64,000 nt of DNA from Cytobacillus sp. NJ13 (GTDB taxonomy: Bacteria; Bacillota; Bacilli; Bacillales; Cytobacillaceae). The stretch spans positions 2,414,501 to 2,478,500 of the forward strand of contig JAUCFP010000006.1 in assembly GCA_030348385.1 (NCBI GenBank), written 5' to 3'. The notes below the pieces were generated by a model that worked only from the letters and a program-made list of their open reading frames with translations, was not told the DNA's origin and did not search any database. The translations under genes and the position numbers were made by a program. Below, in pieces: positions 36,760 through 44,366 of this stretch; position 1 is the first letter of the stretch, and every line of letters starts with the position of its first letter.

Positions 36760-37875
36760 ATGAAAACACAACTTTCACCTATCACACCGGAAAATGATCC
36801 ATGGGAAGCTTATTCCGATATCGATCAGCACGGAAAATTGGTGCTTTCAAATATTGAATTCACAACAACTGTATTATGTAATATGCGCTGTGAACACTGC
36901 GCTGTCGGCTATACACTTCAGCCCAGGGACCCCGATGCCCTGCCCATTGATTTGATGCTTAAGAGGCTGGATGAAATTCCTCTTTTAAGCTCACTGAGCA
37001 TTACCGGCGGGGAGCCTATGCTTTCAAAAAAATCGGTTGCAAATTATGTTGCGCCGCTGCTTCGCTATGCACACGAAAGAGGGGTCAGAACTCAGATTAA
37101 TTCTAATCTGACATTGGAGTTAGCCCGGTATGAAGAAATCATTCCTTATTTGGACGTCCTTCATATTTCTCATAATTGGGGAACTGAGAAGGATTTTATC
37201 GAGGGCGGCTTTGCGATGATGGAGCGAAAGCCGACAATCGAGCAGCGTCAGCGGCTTTTTAACAGGATGATTGAAAACAGCAGGGAGCTCGTGAAAGCGG
37301 GGGTGATGGTTTCTGCTGAAACAATGCTCAACAAACGGACATTGCCTTATCTGGAAAAAATCCATAAACAGATTACAGAAGAAATGCACTGTCAGCGTCA
37401 TGAGGTCCATCCGATGTATCCATCAGACTTCGCCTCGTCATTAGAAACTTTAACTCTTGAAGAAATGAGATCAGCCATCCATCATCTGCTGGATATCCGG
37501 GATGAGAATACATGGATGCTGTTTGGCACCCTTCCCTTTTATGCCTGCAGCAGCAATAAAGAAGACCTGGAGCTTTTAAGAAGACTGCATTCATCAAATA
37601 ATGTAACCGTCCGGAATGACCCTGACGGAAGATCACGGCTGAATATAAATATTTTCACCGGCGATGTCATTGTCACTGACTTTGGCGATACACCGCCTCT
37701 TGGAAATATCCAAACTGATCAGCTTGAGGATATTTATCAAAAGTGGAGCAGAACTGAACTCGCTGATTCTCTGAACTGTCATTGTGCGGGGGTTAGATGC
37801 CTAGGCCCTAACGTTCTTGTAAAGAACAGCTACTATAAAGATACAGATTTTAAAACAAGACGCTCGAATATATAA
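36760..37875 (+). CDS. yfkAB: radical SAM protein with C-terminal CxC motif, YfkAB
   Basis: 371-aa radical SAM enzyme. The cluster motif is CNMRCEHC near residue 40, followed by SITGGEPM and the SAM-binding region; the C-terminus has CHCAGVRC, the second cysteine motif that names this YfkAB family. B. subtilis has it annotated as two genes, but here it is one continuous frame. The reaction is unknown. yfkD follows on the other strand, as in B. subtilis. Confidence 0.9.
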   Translation: MKTQLSPITPENDPWEAYSDIDQHGKLVLSNIEFTTTVLCNMRCEHCAVGYTLQPRDPDALPIDLMLKRLDEIPLLSSLSITGGEPMLSKKSVANYVAPLLRYAHERGVRTQINSNLTLELARYEEIIPYLDVLHISHNWGTEKDFIEGGFAMMERKPTIEQRQRLFNRMIENSRELVKAGVMVSAETMLNKRTLPYLEKIHKQITEEMHCQRHEVHPMYPSDFASSLETLTLEEMRSAIHHLLDIRDENTWMLFGTLPFYACSSNKEDLELLRRLHSSNNVTVRNDPDGRSRLNINIFTGDVIVTDFGDTPPLGNIQTDQLEDIYQKWSRTELADSLNCHCAGVRCLGPNVLVKNSYYKDTDFKTRRSNI

Positions 37876-37881
37876 TAGATT

Positions 37882-37912
37882 AAGCCAGCCTAAATGTAAG
37901 GCTGGCTTTTTT
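37882..37912. terminator. bidirectional terminator yfkAB / yfkD
   Basis: AAGCCAGCC (37882-37890) and GGCTGGCTT (37900-37908) form a perfect 9-bp stem followed by TTTTTT on the + strand. Confidence 0.9.
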
Positions 37913-37913
37913 A

Positions 37914-38735
37914 TTATCTAGGCCTTTCGGAAACAACAAACCCAAACGTCACATGATCCTGAATCGGAATCCAGGCACCTATTCCCTGTGAAGTGACATT
38001 TTTAATGACAATCATTTTCTTGCTGCCTTTTAGCATTAAATACACTTCTCCATACGTTACTTTCCCCTTTTCGTTGATTGCAGGAGCATAGCCGTATAGA
38101 TACCCCAATCTTTTGGGCGGAATATTATAGATATGATCTTTTTTGGTGCCTGCGCCAACAATCGTTTCAAAAGCAAGAGGCAGACCGGATTTCTCCATAG
38201 CTTTGAGAAGCATCATCTTTTTTACATCCTCGGCATTGGGAACCTTGGCAGTCAGACCTCCACGGACAACCTTTTGGGCTTCCTGCACATAATGAATCTG
38301 GTAAAGAGCCTTGCCGCCGCGGTTGTCGAAATAATTCGTGTTAATCCTCTGATATTCCCAATTAGGGGAGGTTTCAGCAGACTCATAATTAAGCGGCCAC
38401 TGACCGAGATATACGATGGCTCTGTATCCGAGTGCGAACGGAGTGCTGCTCACAGAAGTTTCATTCAGCATCCGAATGAGATCCGGATTTTCGATTTTAA
38501 CCTTGGATGAATCAATGAGCTGCTGGGTTAATTCACTCGGCTGGAGTGTCGGCATATCCTGCGCCGGATTCGGATACGTATTTTCCTTAGTAACATTCAG
38601 CACCGAATTAGGGACAGCAATAGCCTTCGGCGGCTGTTTTGCCGGTTTCTCAGTCCCTTTCTGCGCTTCTGCGGCCGGATGGAATGACAGCATTAATATA
38701 AGACCTAAAAAAAGAATGCTTACGTATTTTTTCAT
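37914..38735 (-). CDS. yfkD: exported YfkD-like protein
   Basis: 273-aa secreted protein. A clear signal peptide (residues 1-24, AEAQ cleavage) precedes a Pro/Lys-rich linker and a conserved body with YRAIVYLGQWPLNYES and INPPKRLGYLYGYAP-like segments. It matches YfkD of B. subtilis, which has no known biochemical role. Its position between yfkAB and the Ca2+/H+ antiporter gene is conserved. RBS GAAAGGAG. Confidence 0.82.
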   Translation of the reverse strand: MKKYVSILFLGLILMLSFHPAAEAQKGTEKPAKQPPKAIAVPNSVLNVTKENTYPNPAQDMPTLQPSELTQQLIDSSKVKIENPDLIRMLNETSVSSTPFALGYRAIVYLGQWPLNYESAETSPNWEYQRINTNYFDNRGGKALYQIHYVQEAQKVVRGGLTAKVPNAEDVKKMMLLKAMEKSGLPLAFETIVGAGTKKDHIYNIPPKRLGYLYGYAPAINEKGKVTYGEVYLMLKGSKKMIVIKNVTSQGIGAWIPIQDHVTFGFVVSERPR

Positions 38736-39126
38736 GGTGTCTTTCTCCTTTCAAGTCACAATCTTTTTAGGTTGATAATAGTTTTTTCGGAGAAAGTGGA
38801 TATTATCCCTCCCGTGAAAAATAAGGGAGCGATTTAAGGAAGAATCAATAGCAAAAATATTTCATTTGTAATGATTTTGTAAAAATCTGAATATTTACAA
38901 ATATCTAATAATGTTTTATAATAGGCTTACTAAACAAAAGGAGGGCAGTGGAAATCAACCCCACTACTATGTAAAAGGAGGAGAATCGTTTTTTTGTTAA
39001 GTCATCTGCAAGTCAGGTTAATGGTCAAAAATCAGCGTAAAGGTTGGTGATCAATGACGAAAGCGAACAGAACCATTCTCTGAAAAACATAATCCTTTAA
39101 AAAAGTACTTAAATGCCAATATAAAT
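38736..39126 (+). other. possible small RNA or leader-peptide transcription unit
   Basis: The yfkD to antiporter gap is 438 bp. A strong + strand promoter (TTTACA at 38894, 17-bp spacer, TATAAT at 38917) would start RNA near 38929, ending at the hairpin at 39127. Within it are AAAGGAGG sites followed by tiny frames: an 18-codon frame from a TTG near 38993, and a 9-codon MTKANRTIL frame at about 39053. No known RNA family is recognised. Confidence 0.45.
38894..38922 (+). promoter_or_regulatory. strong sigma-A promoter in yfkD-yfkE gap
   Basis: TTTACA, a 17-bp spacer and TATAAT. It points away from yfkD and antisense to the antiporter gene, with no long gene downstream before the terminator. 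Confidence 0.65.
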
Positions 39127-39160
39127 AACCGGCCCTGAGATTTATTCAGAGCCGGTTTTC
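39127..39160. terminator. terminator between the small transcript and the antiporter gene
   Basis: 12-bp stem with one mismatch, AACCGGCCCTGA (39127-39138) with TCAGAGCCGGTT (39146-39157), T-tract following on the + strand and AT-rich on the other side. Confidence 0.8.
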
Positions 39161-39173
39161 TGTTTGGTCATAA

Positions 39174-40235
39174 CTATAAAAGATAAAATCCGATTCCCAT
39201 TATAACGTAAGCTGCCAGCAGAGTGGCGCCTTCAAACCAGTTGGTTTCTCCATCATTGCCAATGACAATCATCAGCAGCACCGCTGTCACCATGGCAATT
39301 AACTCAGGCATTGTAAAGACAAGGGGCATTGCAGCCGGGAACATTAATGAAAGCAGTACAAGGATCGGTGCTACGAACATTGCAATCTGCAGCGTGGAAC
39401 CAACAGCAATTTCAACAGCTATATCCATTTTATTTTTATAAGCCATAATGATGGCTGAAGCATGCTCAGCTGCATTTCCCACGATTGCCACAATAACTAC
39501 CCCAATAAACAGTTCTGTCCAGCCAAACGCTTCTCCAACTTCTTCAAAGGTGTGAACCAGATTCTCTGACACATAAGCAACGGCAATGGTCGAAATGGCA
39601 AGTACAGCAATGGCTTTTCCTTTGCTCCACTCCGGAGTTTCCTCCTCATGAGAGCCTCCGTCTTCCCCGTTAGACTGATAGACGCCCCGATGAGTGACCA
39701 GTTTGAAGAACAAGGCCGCTAAATAAAGAGCTATTAAAATGACAGAGATGCCTATGCTGAAAGTAATCGTTTCAGCTTCATCCATTGTCATTGAAAAAAC
39801 TTCAGGAATCACAAAAGCCACAATGACGGCAAACATCAGAAGTCCTGAGTTATGACGGGCATCATAGACATTAAAGGACTGGGTCTTGTATTTAACTCCG
39901 CCAACGAAAAATGAAAGTCCTGCAACTAACAGTAAATTCCCCAATACGGATCCTGTCAGTGATGCAAGAACAACACCAACCAGGCCGGCCTTTAAAGCAA
40001 AAATCGAAATGATCAGTTCAACCGCATTTCCAAAGGTGGCATTCAGCAACCCTCCAATTCGGGGGCCGGCTACTATGGCAAGGCTTTCTGTCGCCCTTCC
40101 CATATAGCTGGCTAATGCGATAATGGTGATGCAATAGATCACAAACAGCAAAATATTGGACCAATGCATCAATGTTCCGATTACAGACACCGGCACACCT
40201 ACAAACGCCAATATCATGAAAACTTTATTTGTCAT
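39174..40235 (-). CDS. yfkE: Ca2+/H+ antiporter, CaCA family (YfkE/ChaA/Cax)
   Basis: 353-aa membrane antiporter exporting calcium against protons. Two alpha-repeats with the ion-binding cores FGNAVELI (near residue 68) and VGNAAEHASA (near 260) are diagnostic of cation/proton exchangers; an acidic, His-containing loop separates the halves. About 11 membrane helices. B. subtilis YfkE is the structural model, with the same neighbours. RBS AAGGAGAAG. The long repeat-containing region lies upstream. Confidence 0.93.
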   Translation of the reverse strand: MTNKVFMILAFVGVPVSVIGTLMHWSNILLFVIYCITIIALASYMGRATESLAIVAGPRIGGLLNATFGNAVELIISIFALKAGLVGVVLASLTGSVLGNLLLVAGLSFFVGGVKYKTQSFNVYDARHNSGLLMFAVIVAFVIPEVFSMTMDEAETITFSIGISVILIALYLAALFFKLVTHRGVYQSNGEDGGSHEEETPEWSKGKAIAVLAISTIAVAYVSENLVHTFEEVGEAFGWTELFIGVVIVAIVGNAAEHASAIIMAYKNKMDIAVEIAVGSTLQIAMFVAPILVLLSLMFPAAMPLVFTMPELIAMVTAVLLMIVIGNDGETNWFEGATLLAAYVIMGIGFYLL

Positions 40236-40490
40236 ATCTTCTTCTCCTTACGTTTTTAATATTTTTTAGTATTGCCTTCTCATTCCTGCCTATGTGATTA
40301 TATGCAGTGAGTTTATGTAAAACGTTCTTTCTCTTTAGCCGATTTCAAAAAAATTCAAACTTGAAGCAGGATTTAGGCATTTTTAAATAACAGGGAACCC
40401 CATTCCAGAACTCTGGTTTAGTAAAATCATTGTAATTCCTAAGGTATATGGTAATGATTGGGACTGAATGAACAGAAATTTAGCTTTTGC
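40236..40490. other. intergenic leader upstream of the antiporter gene
   Basis: AT-rich, with no gene. It leads directly into the tandem-repeat array. No confident promoter was picked out. Confidence 0.4.
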
Positions 40491-41031
40491 TGTCCGAACT
40501 CGGGACGACTTCGGACACAATCCGCGGTTTTTCTTCTTTTCCTGTCCGAACACGGGGCAACTTTAGACACAAACCACGGTTTTTCTTCTTCTCCTGTCCG
40601 AACACGGGGCGACTTCGGACAGAATTCATGCTTTTCCCTCTTTTTCTGTCCGAACATAGGGAGACTTCGGACACAGTCAACGGTTTTTCCTCTTCTCTTG
40701 TCCGAACTCAGGGCGACTTTAGACACAAACCACGGTATTTCCTCTTCTCCTGTCCGAACTCGGGACGACTTCGGACACAATCCGCGGTTTTTCTTCTTTT
40801 CCCGTCCGAACACGGGGCAACTTTAGACACAAACCACGGTTTTTCTTCTTCTCCTGTCCGAACACGGGGAGACTTCGGACAGAATTCATGCTTTTCCCTC
40901 TTCTTGTGTCCGAACATAGGGAGACTTCGGACACAGTCAACGGTTTTTCCTCTTCTCTTGTCCGAATTCAGGGCGACTTTAGACACAAACCACGACTTTT
41001 ACTGTCCGAACTTAAAGCTAATATAGACTTG
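40491..41031. repeat. 52-bp minisatellite, ten units, with 260-bp higher-order period
   Basis: Units begin TGTCCGAAC at 40491, 40543, 40595, 40647, 40699, 40751, 40803, 40855, 40907 and 40959 (all 52 bp apart), with a degenerate eleventh at 41003. Units 1-5 correspond one-to-one with 6-10, so a 260-bp block was duplicated. Each unit has an inverted repeat TGTCCGAA/TTCGGACA around a G-rich loop; in units 2, 5, 7 and 10 the right arm is TTTAGACA. A pyrimidine-rich TTTTTCTTCTTCTCC tail ends each unit. 52 is not a multiple of three, so coding is unlikely. Confidence 0.93.
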
Positions 41032-41128
41032 AAGACAACAAAATACCCCAATCACCAGGCGATGGGGCAACAATGATAAAAGTTTTTTACACAAATAACT
41101 GCGGCTGCTAAGACAGCATCGTTCCAGG

Positions 41129-42271
41129 TTAGTTTATAGCGTTTTTTGCTAAAGCTTGAATCGTTATATCATCCATTGGCGGATTATGCAGTCCGGCACG
41201 CACATCCCTGTAATAGCGCTGCAGAGGATTCTTTGCTGATAAACTGCGAGCACCTGCAACCCGCATAGCCAAATCGACTACTATAATGGCAGCGTTTGTC
41301 ACAGCCAGCTTAACTGCTCCCAATTCAGGCTGCATCCTGCTTCTGGTTTCATCGTTTGCTTCATCCCATTTCTTTGCAACGGAATAGAGAAAATGGCGTG
41401 CTCTCATGAGTTCAAGCTCCATCTCGCCAATTTTTTGCTGAACATTGGGCAAATCAATGATGGCACCGCTAATGCTGTTCGGGGAATAATTTTTAGCAAA
41501 TGTAATGGCATAATCTTGAGCAGCCTGTGCAATGCCTAAATAACAGGCCGGTATATGGAGAAGCCAGCCGGCTGCTCCTTTTTTGCCAGGCTGAAACAGC
41601 TCAACAAGCGCTTCCTCCTTCACCCTTACATTTTTTAAAAGAAGGTCATGGCTTCCCGTTCCCCTCATGGCAATGCTGTCCCATGTTTCCTCTATCTCCA
41701 AGCCTTCGGAACTTCTCGGAATTAAGAAATTTCCTATTTCTCCGCTTTCTTCAATCGTGGCGCTCACATTGAAGTAATCAAGCACAGGGGCCATAGTCGT
41801 AAAGCTCTTCCGGCCATTAATGATCCAGAAACCTTCTTCTTTTCTGGCAGTGGTAACCGGCTTTCCTCCCCTTGTCGGGCTGCCCGTCTGCGGTTCTGTT
41901 GCACAGTTATTCATTAATGCTCCCTTTTTCACTTCTTCACATAAATCCTTAAATACGGATTCTTCCCAGTTATTTTTCTCGCCAAGGCTTTTGATAATGC
42001 CCATATGCCAGCCAATGGATAAGGCTGTGGATCCATCTCCTTCAGCAATCTTTTCCTGGAGGCATAGAAATTCAGAAAGGGAGATTTTCTTTCCTCCGTA
42101 TCGTTTGGGGACTGTTAATGATGTATAGCCTGATTCTTTGAGTTCTTTTATATTTTCAAAGGGGAAAAGACCCTCTTCATCATTTTTTCCAGCTCTTGAT
42201 AAAAACGTTTCCGAGAGTTTTTCCATGAGCTGGATTCTTTCTTCAGCTGTATGTAAGTCTTGGAATTTCAT
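41129..42271 (-). CDS. acyl-CoA dehydrogenase-family flavoprotein
   Basis: 380-aa FAD enzyme of the acyl-CoA dehydrogenase/Nec-type monooxygenase fold. N-terminal helices (EERIQLMEKLSETF), middle GMSGRKSFTT-like region (WIINGRKSFTTMAPVLD) and the C-terminal RVAGARSLSAKNPLQRYYRDVRAGLHNPPMDD are typical. The catalytic base is not obvious, and the C-terminus resembles the DszC/SfnC-like branch as much as beta-oxidation dehydrogenases. ATG at 42271 is preferred; the upstream GTG overlaps GAGGTG. Monocistronic. Confidence 0.87.
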   Translation of the reverse strand: MKFQDLHTAEERIQLMEKLSETFLSRAGKNDEEGLFPFENIKELKESGYTSLTVPKRYGGKKISLSEFLCLQEKIAEGDGSTALSIGWHMGIIKSLGEKNNWEESVFKDLCEEVKKGALMNNCATEPQTGSPTRGGKPVTTARKEEGFWIINGRKSFTTMAPVLDYFNVSATIEESGEIGNFLIPRSSEGLEIEETWDSIAMRGTGSHDLLLKNVRVKEEALVELFQPGKKGAAGWLLHIPACYLGIAQAAQDYAITFAKNYSPNSISGAIIDLPNVQQKIGEMELELMRARHFLYSVAKKWDEANDETRSRMQPELGAVKLAVTNAAIIVVDLAMRVAGARSLSAKNPLQRYYRDVRAGLHNPPMDDITIQALAKNAIN

Positions 42272-42379
42272 TGTGGGGCACCTCACTTCTATTTTTAAAT
42301 CTTATTATTTTTATAGGAATTATTATACTATTTTTCATATACCCTTCACAAAGATACTGATGAAAAGCTTGCATTATAA

Positions 42380-42410
42380 AAACAAGGAAGAGGCATCCTC
42401 TTCCTTGTTT
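42380..42410 (-). terminator. terminator of osmC-like gene
   Basis: Perfect 14-bp stem AAACAAGGAAGAGG (42380-42393) with CCTCTTCCTTGTTT (42397-42410); symmetrical flanks allow use on both strands. Confidence 0.9.
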
Positions 42411-42415
42411 GCGTT

Positions 42416-42799
42416 TTAAATAAGTTCAAATGTCTCTTCTATTTCGATGCTTCCTTCCACTGAGCGCACCATTGAACAATTTTTTCTAGTCAATTCCATT
42501 GCTTTGTGAAGTTTGGCCTCATTTAAGTCCGTTCCTTTTATGATGAAATGAATATGTACCTTCTCCACACGGTCAGCGGCTTCAGGATTTCTTTCCACAC
42601 TGGTTTTTATTTCGATGTCTTCAAATTCCATGCGCATTTTTTTCATGATTTTTCTCAAAACACCCCCGCTGCACACAGCCAGCGAAGCGACAAGCAGCTG
42701 GTACGGTCTGAAGCCATACTCTTCATCCCCGGCAACATCCAGGCGTCCAAATGGCAAATCGGTATAGAAGCCTGCTTCTTCCTTCATTTTAAATTCCAT
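42416..42799 (-). CDS. OsmC-family peroxiredoxin-like protein
   Basis: 127-aa OsmC/Ohr-fold protein. The first Cys-containing helix is PYQLLVASLAVCSGGVLRKIMKKM and the second is ELTRKNCSMVRSVEGS; two cysteines spaced this way reduce organic hydroperoxides in the family. It resembles YhfA-type OsmC proteins. ATG at 42799 is chosen, because the AAAAGGGG site lies inside the longer frame starting at 42826. Confidence 0.88.
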   Translation of the reverse strand: MEFKMKEEAGFYTDLPFGRLDVAGDEEYGFRPYQLLVASLAVCSGGVLRKIMKKMRMEFEDIEIKTSVERNPEAADRVEKVHIHFIIKGTDLNEAKLHKAMELTRKNCSMVRSVEGSIEIEETFELI

Positions 42800-42960
42800 G
42801 GTATTCGCCCCTTTTTTTATCTTCATTTATTAGAGATTACACTATTTTATCTACAAACAAAAATATTATGACCAGCAACTTTCTCTTGCCAAGATTCCCT
42901 ATTCCCGATACCATCATTTAGGAGACATTTATATTTCACGTCAGAAAATGAGGTTTTTTT

Positions 42961-44139
42961 ATGAATAAAGAAACAATGCGTTTTTGGATTCTCATCAGCA
43001 TTGTTGCCATCTCAGGTTTTAGCCAGGGAATGCTCCTTCCTTTAATTGCGATTATTTTTGAAAATGACGGCATTTCCTCCAGTTTGAATGGTTTGAATGC
43101 AACAGGTTTATACATTGGAATCCTGCTCATCTCTCCTTTTATGGAATATCCATTGCGAAAATACGGCTATAAACCGGTTATTATCCTTGGAGGTTTATTA
43201 GTGGTGGTATCTCTCATCCTGTTTCCTCTCTGGAAATCCTTTTGGTTTTGGTTCATTCTCCGGCTGTTAATTGGAATTGGCGACCATGCCCTGCATTTCG
43301 GAACCCAAACATGGATCACATCCTTTTCACCTGAAAACAAACGCGGCCGGAATATCTCATTATATGGACTTTTCTTCGGTGTAGGATTTGCAGTAGGGCC
43401 ATTAATGGCACCGCTTGTAAAAATTAATGAAACCGTGCCATTTATCATTTCTTCCATACTTTGTCTGATTGCCTGGCTGTTCTTATTTACTTTGAAAAAT
43501 GACTTCCCTGAACAGTCCATTGAAATCAACTCATTCAGGGAGACAATGAAGCGTTTTTCAAAAGCCACAAAATATGGATGGGTTGCCTTCTTGCCTGCGC
43601 TGGGCTATGGATTTCTTGAAGCCTCCTTGAACGGCAGCTTCCCTATCTACGGCCTGCGCATCGGGCTGGAAGTTTCAAGTGTTTCCCTGCTGCTGACTTC
43701 ATTTGCAATCGGCGGAATCATATTTCAGCTTCCATTAGGGATCATGAGTGATAAATTCGGAAGACGCAATGTGTTAATGAGTATTCTTTTTATCGGGTTT
43801 ATCAGCTTCGTCGCCGCAAGTATGCTCGAAGAACTGGTTTTTGCTCTGACAGTTTGCTTATTCATTGCCGGCATGGCCGTCGGATCAACCTTTTCACTTG
43901 GCATCACCTATATGGCAGACTTAATGCCAAAAAACCTGCTCCCAACCGGCAACCTGCTATGCGGTGTAGCATTTAGCATCGGCAGCCTGATTGGCCCCTA
44001 TTTCGGCGGCCTTTTCATTGAATTATTCAAATCCATAAGCTTCTTCAATATTATCAGTGTCATGCTTTTGATTATTTTTGGCGCAGTCACATTGTTTGGG
44101 AGTAAACAGGAGGTATTGGAGAAAAGCCAGTCGTTTTAA
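42961..44139 (+). CDS. MFS transporter (YfkF-like position)
   Basis: 392-aa 12-helix major facilitator. The loop 2-3 motif appears as YPLRKYGYKPVIILGG, and the loop 8-9 as DKFGRRNVLMSILF. The C-terminal half ends with an intracellular tail. B. subtilis carries MFS gene yfkF at the same place between yfkE and yfkH, so this is probably its orthologue, but substrate is unknown. It starts after GAGGTTTTTTT, a weak site. Confidence 0.85.
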   Translation: MNKETMRFWILISIVAISGFSQGMLLPLIAIIFENDGISSSLNGLNATGLYIGILLISPFMEYPLRKYGYKPVIILGGLLVVVSLILFPLWKSFWFWFILRLLIGIGDHALHFGTQTWITSFSPENKRGRNISLYGLFFGVGFAVGPLMAPLVKINETVPFIISSILCLIAWLFLFTLKNDFPEQSIEINSFRETMKRFSKATKYGWVAFLPALGYGFLEASLNGSFPIYGLRIGLEVSSVSLLLTSFAIGGIIFQLPLGIMSDKFGRRNVLMSILFIGFISFVAASMLEELVFALTVCLFIAGMAVGSTFSLGITYMADLMPKNLLPTGNLLCGVAFSIGSLIGPYFGGLFIELFKSISFFNIISVMLLIIFGAVTLFGSKQEVLEKSQSF

Positions 44140-44253
44140 TTTTCATGTAACTGTTTAACTTTTCTTTTCATAGGCTATATAGTAAAATAAGTGTAATAGA
44201 ATACAATATTTGCATAATGCTAGCTGCATTACCTGATATGACTGGATTTTAAC

Positions 44254-44290
44254 GCTGTCACCTAACTGGTGGCAGCTTTCGTCGTTTTTT
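44254..44290 (+). terminator. hairpin with T-run upstream of the P-type ATPase gene
   Basis: GCTGTCACC (44254-44262) and GGTGGCAGC (44268-44276) form a 9-bp stem with one G-U pair; TTTCGTCGTTTTTT follows. It may end the MFS transcript or attenuate the metal pump gene. Confidence 0.7.
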
Positions 44291-44366
44291 AGGGGTATTG
44301 AATGTGATTATTCTTCTCAATAAGACAACTGACAAAACTTTAAATTCATTTTTAGGAGGACAAACG

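Noticed and set aside
40439..41026. Long open frames on both strands through the 52-bp repeats (up to 179 codons)
   Set aside because: The unit length is not a multiple of three, so successive units are read in different frames. There is no ribosome site or composition typical of protein. The open frames follow from repeat composition.
40491..41031. Possible CRISPR array
   Set aside because: The whole 52-bp unit repeats, and the intervening sequence is also repeated in units 1-5 and 6-10. There are no unique spacers, leader or cas genes.
44140..44366. Metal-sensing riboswitch upstream of the ZosA-like gene
   Set aside because: The leader is short, and beyond one terminator hairpin I see no conserved aptamer core. 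A simple terminator of the MFS gene explains it.
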